Shown one piece after another: positions 17,674 to 26,702 of a stretch of DNA of 64,000 nt. The DNA lies in the NCBI RefSeq assembly GCF_004053875.1, contig NZ_SBIP01000003.1, positions 744,001-808,000 on the forward strand, given 5' to 3'. Position numbers and translations under genes: made by a program. The notes beneath the pieces are model-generated. The model was not told the origin of the DNA, did no database searches, and saw only the letters and a program-made list of their open reading frames with translations. Source of the DNA: Neorhizobium lilium. GTDB taxonomy: Bacteria; Pseudomonadota; Alphaproteobacteria; Rhizobiales; Rhizobiaceae. How positions within the stretch are numbered: the stretch's first letter is position 1; the number at the start of each line of letters is the position of its first letter.

Positions 17674-18231
17674 ATGTCGCTAATGTTCAAGAAACTTGCT
17701 CTTGCCGCCGCCTCTGTCGCCGTCATACTCGGCACAATGGCGCCCGCGCAGGCCATGCCGTTGCTGGCCGCCCCCGTCATTGATGCTGCGTCGTCTGATG
17801 TCACTAATGTCCAGTATTACCGCGATTACGGCCCCGGTCCCGGCTACTATGGCCCACGCCGGGGCTATTACGGCCCCCGTCCTGGCTATTACGGAGCCCG
17901 CCCGGGCTTCTATGGTCCGCGCCCAAATTATTACGCCAGGCCGGGCTATTACAGCGGCTATCAGGGTTACCGCCAGCACCGGCCGGGTTATCGCTTCCAT
18001 CAAGGCTACTGGTTCCCGCTGGCGGCCTTCGGGGCAGGGGCGATCATCGGCGGCGCCATCGCGGCACCTCGCTATGTCGAGCCGGCACCGGCGCCGGTTT
18101 ATCGCTCGACCGGCATCAACCCGCGCCACGCGGAATGGTGCTCGAACCGGTATCGCTCCTATGATGCCTATTCCAACACCTTCCAGCCCTATAACGGGCC
18201 GCGCCAGAGCTGCGTCTCGCCCTATTATTGA
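17674..18231 (+). CDS. BA14K family exported protein with GYYGPRP repeats (copy 2)
   Basis: A 185-aa paralogue of the preceding protein. It has a signal peptide (ends ...MAPAQA) and the same C-terminal domain ([19 protein letters not shown]...RQSCVSPYY). The linker is expanded into about five copies of a 7-residue unit GYYGPRP (21-bp DNA repeat, about 17841-17955). The hydrophobic segment [19 protein letters not shown] matches copy 1. ATG 17674 follows GGAGAT; open codons back to 17602 would bury the signal peptide. Domain and repeat structure are seen directly; function is only inferred from the family. Confidence 0.85.
   Translation: MSLMFKKLALAAASVAVILGTMAPAQAMPLLAAPVIDAASSDVTNVQYYRDYGPGPGYYGPRRGYYGPRPGYYGARPGFYGPRPNYYARPGYYSGYQGYRQHRPGYRFHQGYWFPLAAFGAGAIIGGAIAAPRYVEPAPAPVYRSTGINPRHAEWCSNRYRSYDAYSNTFQPYNGPRQSCVSPYY
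17841..17960 (+). repeat. 21-bp coding tandem repeat
   Basis: Imperfect tandem units of about 21 bp of the form GGCTATTACGGCCCCCGTCCT encode GYYGPRP-like heptads within the second BA14K gene. The units differ mainly at third positions and in two replaced residues. Such arrays can change copy number by slippage. Confidence 0.7.
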
Positions 18232-18249
18232 GACCGAGATCATATGATG

Positions 18250-18281
18250 AGACGGCCCCCTGCATGAACGGGTGGCCGTCT
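18250..18281. terminator. Hairpin between BA14K copy 2 and the CorA-type gene
   Basis: AGACGGCC (18250-18257) and GGCCGTCT (18274-18281) form a perfect 8-bp stem with a 16-nt loop, followed by GTCGTTTG. It lies between convergent genes. Confidence 0.55.
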
Positions 18282-18295
18282 GTCGTTTGATTGCC

Positions 18296-19309
18296 TCAGA
18301 AGATTCCTGTCCGCCGCAGCAACCACCATGCCACCGCCACGGAAAGCACCATGAAGCCAAGTGCATAGGCTGTACCGTGCGCGGTATGGGCAAACGGCAG
18401 GGCCTCCGTGTTCATCCCGAAAAATCCGGTCACCAGAGACGGCGGCAGAAGAAACGCCGTCATGATCGACAGGATGTAAAGGTGACGGTTCGTCTCGGAC
18501 GAAAGCTTGGAATCGATTTCCTCGTGCAGCAACCGCGCCCGCTCCTGCAGCGCGTAGACATCGTGATCGACGGCTTCCAGCCGGCTTATCAGCCGCCCGG
18601 CGACATCCTCGAAGCCGGCCGGCATCTCGTCGTCATCAGCGGCGGCAGCGCGCCGCATCAGCGTCAGAACGGTGCGAAGATGCCGGTGCAGCCGCACCAC
18701 GGTCCGCCGCACGGGCGCCAGCCTTCGCCGCTCGTCTCGCGGCGCGTTGTCGTAGACATAGTCCTCGATCAGGTTCAGCTCTTCGGTAAACTCCATCACC
18801 AGCGTGATCATCGTACGCTGGAACTCGGCAACCAGCGTCTCGAAGAGATCGACCGGACGCCGGTAGCGACCGCCATTCTTCTCCACGGCCGAGCGCACCC
18901 GATCCACCGACCGGAGCGGCTGCAGCCGCGTGGTGATGATGATGCTTTCCGAGACGAAGAAGTGCAGCCAGCCGATGTCGCGGGTGTCGTGGTCGAAATC
19001 CCGCTGGAAATCCACAAGCGTGCCGTAGATCGATTGTTCGTCCAGCGTCAGTGCGGCATGGGTATCGTGCGTCGTCAGAGCCACGATGACCTCCGGCGGA
19101 AGCTCCGGCAGGCTCTCCAGAAAATTCGCCACCCGCATATCGGCGAGATTGAGGTGGAGCCAAAGGAAGCCGTCCTCCACTTCCAGATCGGAAAGCGATG
19201 GTTCCGCTGGAAGGGCTACACAATTTGCTGGCCCTCGCTGGAAGCGATAGGCCCAGACGAGGCCCGGTATGGCGGGCGTAAGGGGCGGTGCGGCGGAAGA
19301 ATCGGGCAT
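18296..19309 (-). CDS. zntB: CorA-family divalent cation transporter, ZntB-like
   Basis: A 337-aa protein. It has a long cytoplasmic N-terminal domain with charged helices (about 1-270), then two C-terminal transmembrane helices, the first ending in the signature GFFGMNTEALPF (GMN at about residue 287). GMN marks CorA/ZntB channels; the residues after it (NTEALPF) fit the ZntB branch better than Mg-transporting CorA. ZntB transports zinc, but metal choice cannot be set from sequence alone. It is convergent with the BA14K genes and divergent from the acyl-CoA dehydrogenase operon. Confidence 0.87.
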   Translation of the reverse strand: MPDSSAAPPLTPAIPGLVWAYRFQRGPANCVALPAEPSLSDLEVEDGFLWLHLNLADMRVANFLESLPELPPEVIVALTTHDTHAALTLDEQSIYGTLVDFQRDFDHDTRDIGWLHFFVSESIIITTRLQPLRSVDRVRSAVEKNGGRYRRPVDLFETLVAEFQRTMITLVMEFTEELNLIEDYVYDNAPRDERRRLAPVRRTVVRLHRHLRTVLTLMRRAAAADDDEMPAGFEDVAGRLISRLEAVDHDVYALQERARLLHEEIDSKLSSETNRHLYILSIMTAFLLPPSLVTGFFGMNTEALPFAHTAHGTAYALGFMVLSVAVAWWLLRRTGIF

Positions 19310-19403
19310 GATGGATTACTCCTTATGCCCGTAATGTAACTGGAGTTCGACAGGATGGGCGAGAGCTTTTGCTGCGCGCATCAGCACGCCGTTGACAATC
19401 CCG

Positions 19404-19419
19404 TTTACGTTTACGTAAA
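19404..19419. promoter_or_regulatory. Perfect palindrome TTTACGT-TT-ACGTAAA, candidate operator
   Basis: Two 7-bp arms around a TT centre lie 56 nt upstream of the acyl-CoA dehydrogenase ATG, just after a TTGACA hexamer (19392-19397). Similar ACGTAAA-type palindromes are associated with regulators of fatty-acid and branched-chain amino-acid catabolism, such as MerR-family LiuR. The match to a particular regulator is inference. Confidence 0.5.
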
Positions 19420-19475
19420 AAGCGTGAGAGGATCGGTTTTGGCGGGTGAACTTCTCGCCGCTTGGGAGGAGCATC

Positions 19476-21278
19476 ATGTATCGCGCACCTTTGGAAGACA
19501 TTGCTTTCACGTTGAAACATGTGGCCGGTCTGGAAGCCGCACTGGAAATCGGCAGGTTCGGCGATCTTTCGGACGATCTGGTCGATGCCATTCTGGAAGA
19601 GGCAGGGCGCTTCGCAAGCAATGAAATGGCACCGCTCGGCGAGATCGGCGACAGACAAGGCGCGCGACTGGCGGATGGAAAGGTCACGACGCCGGACGGT
19701 TGGCCGGAACTTTATCGCAATTGGCGCGAGGGCGGCTGGAACGGGCTGACCGCACCGGAGGCCTTCGGCGGCCAGAACCTGCCCCATATGTTGAACGTCG
19801 CGGCGCTGGAAATGTGGAACTCGGCCTCCATGGCCTTTGCACTGGCGCCGACGCTGACCATGGGTGCGATCGAGGCATTGGCTTCTCACGGCAGCGATGC
19901 GCTCAAGGCGACCTACCTGGCCAAAATGGTGTCCGGCGAGTGGACCGGCACGATGAACCTGACCGAGCCGCATGCGGGCTCCGATCTCGGCGTATTGAAG
20001 AGCCGGGCCGAACGGGCCGGCGACGGCACCTACCGCATATTCGGCCAGAAGATATACATCACCTGGGGCGAGCATGACGCGGCTGATAATATCATCCACC
20101 TTGTTCTGGCGCGGCTTCCCGATGCCCCGGCCGGAACCCGCGGCATTTCGCTTTTTCTGGTTCCGAAGTTTCTGGTCAACGAAGACGGATCGCTCGGGCC
20201 TCGCAATGACGTGTTCTGCCACTCGATCGAGCATAAATTGGGCATCCACGGCTCGCCCACCTGCACGATGATCTATGGCGACGGGCGCTTCGACCCAGCG
20301 GGCAGCGGGCAGAAAGGTGCCGTCGGCTATCTTGTGGGAGAGGAGAACAAGGGCCTCGCCTGCATGTTCACCATGATGAACAATGCCCGCCTGGCCGTCG
20401 GCATGCAAGGCGTCGCCGTGGCCGAGGCTGCGACCCAGAAGGCGGTTGCCTTCGCCAGGGAGCGAACGCAAGGGAAGGCACCAGCCTGGGCGGGGGCGGA
20501 AAAGCGCGATGGCATGAGCCCGATCATCGAGCATCCTGACGTCTTGCGCATGCTGATGACCATGAAGGCGCTGACGCAAGGCTCCCGCGCCATCTGCTAT
20601 GCCTGCGCCCATGCCATCGATATGTCCCACCATACGGAAGGCGACGAGGCCCGCAAGTGGGCAGAGCGCGCAGCGCTGCTGACCCCTGTCGCCAAATCCT
20701 TCGCGACCGATGCCGGCGTCGATGTCGCCTCGCTCGGCATTCAGGTCCATGGCGGCATGGGCTTCATCGAGGAAACGGGTGCCGCCCGCTATCTGCGGGA
20801 TGCCCGTATCGCCCCGATCTACGAGGGCACCAACGGTATCCAGGCGATCGACCTCGTCATGCGCAAGCTGCCTTTGTCTTCGGGCGGCGAGGTCGCGGGC
20901 TTCCTGAGCGAATTGCGCGAGATCGCCGAACGGGTGGCGACCTCCGATGCGGCATTGGGCGAAACAGCCGAGCGCCTGCGCAAGGCGATTGCCGATCTGG
21001 AACAGGCGACGACCTGGCTGCTGGAGGCGCAGACAGGAGGCCGCGTTGCCGAGGCTCTGGCGGGCGCAACGCCCTATCAGCGTCTGTTCGGACTGGTACT
21101 GACCGGCGCCTATCTGGCGAAAGGCGCGGTCGCCGACGTGGGTGACGGAGGAGAGGCGAAACGCATTGCTCTCTGCCGGTTTGCGGCGGAAAACCTGCTG
21201 GCGGAAACCGCAGCGCTGAAGGACCGCGTCATCTCGGGCGCCGCCAGCCTTCTGGCCGCCCACGCCGTGCTGAGCTGA
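19476..21278 (+). CDS. Acyl-CoA dehydrogenase with N- and C-terminal extensions
   Basis: A 600-aa FAD enzyme oxidising acyl-CoA to enoyl-CoA. It begins with the extension MYRAPLEDIAFTLKHVAGL found in the long (about 590-600 aa) family branch that includes DmdC-like enzymes. Core motifs are NLTEPHAGSDLG (middle domain), IQVHGGMGFIEETG and IYEGTNGIQAIDL, which carries the catalytic Glu. A C-terminal extension follows residue 480. ATG 19476 follows GGGAGGAG; ten upstream codons lack support. It forms an operon with the crotonase 11 bp downstream. The substrate chain type is unknown. Confidence 0.92.
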   Translation: MYRAPLEDIAFTLKHVAGLEAALEIGRFGDLSDDLVDAILEEAGRFASNEMAPLGEIGDRQGARLADGKVTTPDGWPELYRNWREGGWNGLTAPEAFGGQNLPHMLNVAALEMWNSASMAFALAPTLTMGAIEALASHGSDALKATYLAKMVSGEWTGTMNLTEPHAGSDLGVLKSRAERAGDGTYRIFGQKIYITWGEHDAADNIIHLVLARLPDAPAGTRGISLFLVPKFLVNEDGSLGPRNDVFCHSIEHKLGIHGSPTCTMIYGDGRFDPAGSGQKGAVGYLVGEENKGLACMFTMMNNARLAVGMQGVAVAEAATQKAVAFARERTQGKAPAWAGAEKRDGMSPIIEHPDVLRMLMTMKALTQGSRAICYACAHAIDMSHHTEGDEARKWAERAALLTPVAKSFATDAGVDVASLGIQVHGGMGFIEETGAARYLRDARIAPIYEGTNGIQAIDLVMRKLPLSSGGEVAGFLSELREIAERVATSDAALGETAERLRKAIADLEQATTWLLEAQTGGRVAEALAGATPYQRLFGLVLTGAYLAKGAVADVGDGGEAKRIALCRFAAENLLAETAALKDRVISGAASLLAAHAVLS

Positions 21279-21289
21279 AGGAGATCATC

Positions 21290-22048
21290 GTGAGCGACAG
21301 CCATATCCTGATCGAACGGCCTGAAGAACACAGAGGGGTCCTCGTCCTCCGCTTCAACCGGCCCGAAAAGAAGAATGCCATTACCTCCGACATGTATCAC
21401 CGGATGACGGCTGCGTTAGGAGAGGCCAACCGGGACGACACGATCCGCGCCGTCGTCTTCCTCGGAACCGAAGGCTGTTTCACCGCCGGCAACGACATGG
21501 TCGATTTCCTGGCCTATGCGATGTCTGGCTCCGACGAGGTGCCGGCTGCCGCAGGCTTCATCAAGGCCTTGGCGCTGGCCGAAAAGCCGCTGGTCTCCGG
21601 CGTCGACGGTCTGGCGATCGGCATCGGCACAACCCTCAACCTGCATTGCGACTTGACGGTTGCATCGAGCCGCAGCACCTTCAGGACGCCTTTCGTGGAT
21701 CTGGCGCTGGTGCCCGAAGCGGCATCCAGCCTGCTCGTGCCAAGGATCATGGGCCATCAGCGCGCCTTTGCCATGCTGGTGGCAGGCGAGGGATTTTCGG
21801 CGGAAGCAGCCCTTCAGGCGGGTCTGATCTGGAAGGTTGTCGCCCCGGAAGCCGTGGAAGCGGAGACGCTGGCGCTTGCCGCCGGCCTTGCGGCCAAACC
21901 GCCCCAGGCGCTGAAGATCGCCCGCAACCTGGTCCGAGGTCCGCGCAATGAGGTTCTGGTGCGGATGAACGAAGAAATTACCCATTTCTCGCTGCAGCTC
22001 AAAAGTGCGGAAGCGCGGACGGCCTTCGAGGCCTTTATGCGCCGTTAA
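21290..22048 (+). CDS. Enoyl-CoA hydratase/isomerase (crotonase) family protein
   Basis: A 252-aa crotonase-fold protein starting at GTG 21290 after AAGGAGATC. Oxyanion-hole segments are KKNAITSDMY and SGVDGLAIGIG. The first hydratase Glu position is Thr-like here (GIGTTLNLHC), but the second catalytic Glu is kept in LALVPEAASS. That PE-x-x-SS pattern resembles delta3,delta2-enoyl-CoA isomerases (PEGCSS) more than two-Glu hydratases, so an isomerase role is plausible. It lies 11 bp after the acyl-CoA dehydrogenase and probably acts on the same CoA ester route. Confidence 0.85.
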   Translation: MSDSHILIERPEEHRGVLVLRFNRPEKKNAITSDMYHRMTAALGEANRDDTIRAVVFLGTEGCFTAGNDMVDFLAYAMSGSDEVPAAAGFIKALALAEKPLVSGVDGLAIGIGTTLNLHCDLTVASSRSTFRTPFVDLALVPEAASSLLVPRIMGHQRAFAMLVAGEGFSAEAALQAGLIWKVVAPEAVEAETLALAAGLAAKPPQALKIARNLVRGPRNEVLVRMNEEITHFSLQLKSAEARTAFEAFMRR

Positions 22049-22128
22049 CCGCAGGAAGAAGGACTAAGGACAAGGCTTCCTTCGCGCACCGAGCAGGATT
22101 AGATGATCGCAAACGAGGAGGATCACCC

Positions 22129-22428
22129 ATGCGCACCATCCTGTCCGGCCTGACCCTGCTGACGCTGTCCTGTTCCACGGCCTTGGCCGCGGGTCTTTCC
22201 GGCCCGTCCGCCGATGTCTCGATCAGCCTCATCCAATACCAGGGCAATACGATCACCCGGTCGGATGAGCGTCCGGTCAGACCGCAGCGCTATGTCTGCG
22301 TCGTGCCGCCCCGGCAGAGCGATAACCGCAACAGCCCCTATGTGTGCCGAGCCCAGTCGGGCCGGGTGGGCGGCGCCTGCCGTTGCGAAAACGTGGTGGG
22401 AACCGGTCGTCTGGATCTGACCAACTGA
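22129..22428 (+). CDS. Small exported hypothetical protein
   Basis: A 99-aa protein with a clear signal peptide (MRTILSGLTLLTLSCSTALAAG). The mature part is short and contains four cysteines in VCVVPP, YVCRAQ and GACRCEN, which could form disulfides in the periplasm. A strong ribosome binding site (GAGGAGGATCACCC) precedes the ATG. I do not recognise the family. It ends 15 bp from the convergent methyltransferase gene and follows the crotonase by 80 bp. Confidence 0.7.
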   Translation: MRTILSGLTLLTLSCSTALAAGLSGPSADVSISLIQYQGNTITRSDERPVRPQRYVCVVPPRQSDNRNSPYVCRAQSGRVGGACRCENVVGTGRLDLTN

Positions 22429-22443
22429 TACGAAGCAGCGGCT

Positions 22444-23688
22444 CTATTTCTCCAGAAGCGCAACGGCTTCCACATGGGCCGACCAGAGAAACTGGTCGAT
22501 CGGCACGACGGTCTTGATCCTGTAGCCGCCATCGACGAGAATCCGCAGATCTCGCGCCAGCGTGGCCGGGTTGCAGCTGACGGCTGCGACGGACTTGATC
22601 GCCGAACGTGCCAGTTCCTTGGCGAGCGTATCCGCACCCGCCCGCGGCGGATCGAACACCAGCCCATCATAGAGCTTCAGCTCGGATGCCATCATCGGCC
22701 GGCGGAAGAGATCGCGCTTTTCCACGGTTACGGGCTTCAGCCCCTGCGTATTGCGCGCCGCGTGGTCCAGCGACTTCACCGATTTGTCGTCGCCTTCGAC
22801 CGCATGCACCTTGGCCTTGCGGGCAAGCCGCAGCGCAAACGTGCCCGATCCGGCAAAAAGGTCGATCACGCGCTTGGATTTGGCGAGATGCGAGAGCACC
22901 AGATTGGACATGGCCTCTTCGGCCGGCACGGTCGCCTGCACGAAAGCGCCGGGCGGAGGCGAGACTTTGGTGCCGCCGAAGTCGATAAGCGGTCGTTGCT
23001 GCTCGATCACCACTTCACTGTTGACCGAAAGCCGGGCGATGCCGCGCAGTGAAAGAACCGTCTCGGTCGCCGCGCGCCGTTGCTTGTCGTTGAGCGGCTT
23101 CAGGCCTTCGGCTGCGATGTCGAGGCCGGACAGGGTTTCGAGCACGGCGAGCCGGAACACATCCGAACCCTGAGCCAGCGCCCGGCCGACGGCGCGGATC
23201 GTGTCGAGGCGGTCCACGATGCCCGCCGAGGTGATGGGACATTCCTCGACCGAAAAGAGATGATTGCTTTCCGCGCGGTTGTAGCCGAGCAGGAAGCCCT
23301 TGTCCGTCTGGCGTACGGAAAACACCACGCGGCGGCGTTCGCCGGGCCGTGCGATGAACAGCGGTGCGACCTCCGGCTCCAGCCCGCGGGACTTCAGCGC
23401 CTCGATAACCAGGTTGCGCTTGAAGGCGTGGTAGGGCTCGTCCGCCAGATGCTGCAGCACGCAACCGCCGCACAGGTCGCCTTCGTAGCCGAAATGCTTG
23501 CACGGCGGCGTGACGCGGTCCGACGACAGGTTGGAGGTCGACATGACCGTGCCGTGGTCGCCGTTGCGCGCAATAGCGATCGTCTCGCCGGGCAGCGCAT
23601 AGGGCACATAGACTGGAACGTTGTCCGCATGCGCAATGCCATGCCCTTGGGCGCCGAGCTTTTCGATAGTGACCGAGACCGTGCTCAT
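22444..23688 (-). CDS. RlmD/TrmA-family 5-methyluridine RNA methyltransferase
   Basis: A 414-aa class I SAM RNA methyltransferase. It has a short TRAM-like N-terminus (VTIEKLGAQGHGIAH), an iron-sulfur cysteine cluster CKHFGYEGDLCGGC (about 63-76), the SAM site DLFAGSGTFALRLA, and the C-terminal catalytic motif AAVSCNPATLARDL with the nucleophilic Cys. Target is m5U in rRNA or tRNA; alphaproteobacterial members cannot be assigned to RlmD or TrmA without phylogeny. The start overlaps the tlyA stop (ATGA), so the two are co-translated. Confidence 0.93.
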   Translation of the reverse strand: MSTVSVTIEKLGAQGHGIAHADNVPVYVPYALPGETIAIARNGDHGTVMSTSNLSSDRVTPPCKHFGYEGDLCGGCVLQHLADEPYHAFKRNLVIEALKSRGLEPEVAPLFIARPGERRRVVFSVRQTDKGFLLGYNRAESNHLFSVEECPITSAGIVDRLDTIRAVGRALAQGSDVFRLAVLETLSGLDIAAEGLKPLNDKQRRAATETVLSLRGIARLSVNSEVVIEQQRPLIDFGGTKVSPPPGAFVQATVPAEEAMSNLVLSHLAKSKRVIDLFAGSGTFALRLARKAKVHAVEGDDKSVKSLDHAARNTQGLKPVTVEKRDLFRRPMMASELKLYDGLVFDPPRAGADTLAKELARSAIKSVAAVSCNPATLARDLRILVDGGYRIKTVVPIDQFLWSAHVEAVALLEK

Positions 23689-24440
23689 TGCGGCTTGTGT
23701 CCCGCCAGCAGGAATTCCTCATTGCCATCTCCGCCGGCAATCGGGGAAGGGATCATCCCGAGGCTCGTCCAGCCCATGTCCTCGGTCAGCCAGCGTTCCA
23801 GCTCGGCTGCCACGGCAGGTGCCGTCTCCGGGTCCTTGAGGAGACCGGCCTTGCTGATGGCGTCGCGGCCCGCCTCGAACTGCGGCTTGACCAGCAGCAC
23901 GCAATGGGCGCCGGGTTCCGCAAGATCCAGTGCCGGCGCAAGAGCCAGCTTCAGCGAAATGAACGACACATCCGAAACGAGAAAGGTGATTTCCCGATCG
24001 TCGTAATCCTCCGCGGTCAGATAGCGGGCATTGAGCCCTTCGATGTTCGTGACTTTCGGGTTCTCGACGAGTCGCGGATGCAGCTGGTCATGCCCGACAT
24101 CGATTGCCGTCACATGCGCGGCACTGCGCTTCAGCAGAACTTCCGTGAAGCCGCCGGTGGAGGCGCCGATATCGAGACAGTCGTGCCCCGCCGGATCGAG
24201 CTTGAAATGATCGAGCGCTGCGGCAAGCTTCAGCGCTGCGCGAGACACATAATCCTGCGCCGGATCGTCAATGGTGATCGTGGCATCGAGAGGAAAAGTG
24301 AGGCTCGGCTTGGTGACGACGCGGCCGTTGACGGTCACGGTGCCGCGAGAAATCGCATCGCGCGCTCGCGCACGGCTCGCAACGAGATCGAGCGACACCA
24401 GAAGCTGGTCGAGACGCTGGCTGGGAGAGGGTGTGGACAT
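23685..24440 (-). CDS. tlyA: TlyA-family rRNA (cytidine-2'-O)-methyltransferase
   Basis: A 251-aa protein. The N-terminal S4 RNA-binding domain (RLDQLLVSLDLVASRARARD, about 7-60) is joined to an FtsJ-like methyltransferase domain with the SAM loop CLDIGASTGGFTEVLL. In mycobacteria TlyA methylates 16S and 23S rRNA and sets capreomycin sensitivity; this homologue is presumed to do related 2'-O-methylation. ATG 24440 is chosen by homology; twelve open codons upstream are not needed. It follows dxs by 73 bp and overlaps the next methyltransferase by 4 nt. Confidence 0.93.
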   Translation of the reverse strand: MSTPSPSQRLDQLLVSLDLVASRARARDAISRGTVTVNGRVVTKPSLTFPLDATITIDDPAQDYVSRAALKLAAALDHFKLDPAGHDCLDIGASTGGFTEVLLKRSAAHVTAIDVGHDQLHPRLVENPKVTNIEGLNARYLTAEDYDDREITFLVSDVSFISLKLALAPALDLAEPGAHCVLLVKPQFEAGRDAISKAGLLKDPETAPAVAAELERWLTEDMGWTSLGMIPSPIAGGDGNEEFLLAGHKPQ

Positions 24441-24513
24441 GGCCCAGTCAATGGCGTTCTTTCGCCGGCCGTGCAAGCTTTTTGTCCTTCACAGGATCTC
24501 ACCGCGGCGGTCA

Positions 24514-26433
24514 TCAGCCTGCAACGCCGACACCGATATGGGGGTTGCCGAGTGCACCGAACACGGCCGCGACAATGCCGGCGCGGTCGAGTCCGGCCTT
24601 GGCATACATGGCGTCCGGGCTCGCTTGCTCCATCCAGACATCCGGCAGCACCAGAGGGCGAACCTTCAATCCCTGATCCAGCAGGCCTTCGAGCGCCAGG
24701 AACTGCAGGACATGGCTGGCGAACCCGCCGACCGCGCCTTCCTCGATGGTGATCAGCACTTCGTGGTGGCGGGCAAGCTGCCGGACGAGGTCGTGGTCAA
24801 GAGGCTTGGCGAAACGAGCATCCGCGACTGTGGTCGAAAGCCCGGCAGCTTCGAGATCTTCGGCTGCCAGCAGACACTCTTTCAGGCGCGTGCCGAAGGA
24901 CAGGAGCGCCACCTTGCTGCCCTGCTTCATGACCCGGCCCTTGCCGATCTCGAGAATGCGCCCGCGTTCGGGAAGCTCGATTCCCACGCCTTCGCCGCGC
25001 GGGTAGCGGAAGGAGATCGGGCCATCGTCGTAAGCCGCTGCGGTGCGCACCATGTGCTTCAGTTCCGCCTCGTCGGCGGCCGCCATCACCACCATGCCGG
25101 GAAGCGTGGCAAGGAAGGTCGTGTCGAAGGAACCGGCATGGGTCGGACCATCGGCGCCGACGAAACCGGCCCGGTCGATGGGGAAACGCACAGGCAGTTT
25201 CTGGATGGCGACGTCATGCACGACCTGATCGTACCCACGTTGAAGAAAGGTGGAATAGAGGGCGCAGAAGGGCCTGTAGCCTTCGGCGGCAAGGCCCGCC
25301 GCGAAGGTCACCGCATGCTGTTCCGCGATCCCGACGTCGAAGGTGCGCGACGGGAAGATCTCCGACATCTTGTCGAGCCCCGTGCCGTTGGGCATCGCGG
25401 CAGTGACGGCGACGATCTTGTCGTCTATCGTCGCTTCCTGCACCAGCGCATCGCCGAACACGCTCGTATAGCTCGGCGCATTCGGCTTGGCTTTCGCCTG
25501 TGCACCGGTCACCACGTCGAACTTGTTGACGCCGTGATACTTGTCGGCAGCCGCCTCGGCCGGCGGATAGCCTTTGCCCTTCTGCGTCACCACATGGATC
25601 AGCACCGGGCCGCGCGCATTGTCGCGCACGTTTCGGAGAACCGGCAGAAGATGCTCGAACGAATGCCCGTCGATGGGGCCGATATGGTAAAAGCCCATTT
25701 CCTCGAACATGGTGCCGCCGGTGACGTAACCGCGCGCATGTTCGACGGCGCGGGTAATGGCGCGGTCGATCGACTTGCCGAGATAGCCGGTGAGCTTCTT
25801 GCCCATTTCGCGGAAGCCCATATAGGTGCGGCCCGAGGCAAGGCGCGCCAGATAAGCGCTCATCGCGCCGGTCGGCGGCGCAATCGACATGTCGTTGTCG
25901 TTGAGGATGACGATCAGCCGGGCGTCGAGCGCGCCGGCATTGTTCAGCGCTTCATAGGCCATGCCGGCCGACATGGCGCCATCGCCGATCACCGCGATGA
26001 CATTGCGCTTCGACCCTGACAGGTCAGCCGCGACGGCCATGCCGAGGCCGGCCGATATTGACGTCGAGGAATGGGCGGCGCCGAAGGGGTCGTACTCGCT
26101 CTCGGCGCGGCGGGTGAAGCCGGAAAGCCCGTTTTCCTGTCGGAGCGTGCGGATGCGGTCGCGGCGGCCGGTCAGGATCTTGTGCGGATAGCACTGGTGG
26201 CCGACATCGAAGATCAGTCTGTCGTCCGGCGTGTTGAAAACCTTGTGGATGGAGATCGTCAACTCGACGACACCGAGACCCGCGCCGAGATGGCCTCCGG
26301 TCTTGGAGACCGCATCGATCATCTCGTCGCGCAATTCGCGTGCAAGCTGCGGCAGTTCGCGGTCGTCAATCTGGCGAATGTCCGAAGGAAGCGCGACCTG
26401 GTCGAGCAGCGGCGTCGCGGGGAGAGATGTCAC
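24514..26433 (-). CDS. dxs: 1-deoxy-D-xylulose-5-phosphate synthase
   Basis: A 639-aa thiamine-diphosphate enzyme condensing pyruvate and glyceraldehyde-3-phosphate, the entry step of the MEP isoprenoid pathway. The ThDP/Mg motif runs from [18 protein letters not shown] to [18 protein letters not shown] and [12 protein letters not shown] are typical of the N-terminal domain. The transketolase pyrimidine domain has [18 protein letters not shown], with the catalytic Glu, and [15 protein letters not shown]. Full length and intact. In relatives it usually follows xseB directly; here the HepT/MntA module separates them. IspH, the last MEP enzyme, begins at the other end of this window. Confidence 0.97.
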   Translation of the reverse strand: MTSLPATPLLDQVALPSDIRQIDDRELPQLARELRDEMIDAVSKTGGHLGAGLGVVELTISIHKVFNTPDDRLIFDVGHQCYPHKILTGRRDRIRTLRQENGLSGFTRRAESEYDPFGAAHSSTSISAGLGMAVAADLSGSKRNVIAVIGDGAMSAGMAYEALNNAGALDARLIVILNDNDMSIAPPTGAMSAYLARLASGRTYMGFREMGKKLTGYLGKSIDRAITRAVEHARGYVTGGTMFEEMGFYHIGPIDGHSFEHLLPVLRNVRDNARGPVLIHVVTQKGKGYPPAEAAADKYHGVNKFDVVTGAQAKAKPNAPSYTSVFGDALVQEATIDDKIVAVTAAMPNGTGLDKMSEIFPSRTFDVGIAEQHAVTFAAGLAAEGYRPFCALYSTFLQRGYDQVVHDVAIQKLPVRFPIDRAGFVGADGPTHAGSFDTTFLATLPGMVVMAAADEAELKHMVRTAAAYDDGPISFRYPRGEGVGIELPERGRILEIGKGRVMKQGSKVALLSFGTRLKECLLAAEDLEAAGLSTTVADARFAKPLDHDLVRQLARHHEVLITIEEGAVGGFASHVLQFLALEGLLDQGLKVRPLVLPDVWMEQASPDAMYAKAGLDRAGIVAAVFGALGNPHIGVGVAG

Positions 26434-26702
26434 GGAAGCTAGGCCTTCTCTTTTTCTCGGCTAAAGCGCCTCTTCTCACAAATGAGAAGGATGCAGGCTT
26501 TTTCAAGTTTTATGAGGCAAGGTTTCTAATCGATTTTAGCCGGTGGGCAAGGGGTACGAACTCTTGCGTGTCCCCCGGTACGAGGCTTGAACGATCGCTT
26601 GATGTCGCCTGCCCTCGGGAAGTCAGGTTCTCGAACGCATATGCGGCAAGGGCATCGCCGTCGCCGGTCTTGGTTCGCAGAAGAAGGACATCGGCTTTTT
26701 CG
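26434..26702. other. Non-coding gap between the HepT-like gene and dxs
   Basis: 269 bp with no supported gene. It holds the dxs promoter region and one hairpin, CTTCTCA-CAAA-TGAGAAG (26472-26489). A run of open codons on the minus strand overlaps the HepT-like gene out of frame and has no start or motif. The stretch is less GC-rich than its surroundings, as expected if it arrived with the TA module. Confidence 0.4.

Noticed and set aside
17841..17960. Repeat array considered as a CRISPR
   Set aside because: Units are contiguous, imperfect, 21 bp and in frame within a BA14K gene, with no spacers and no cas genes.
19323..21263. Long open frame antisense to the acyl-CoA dehydrogenase
   Set aside because: Shadow of a well-supported gene; no motif or ribosome binding site.
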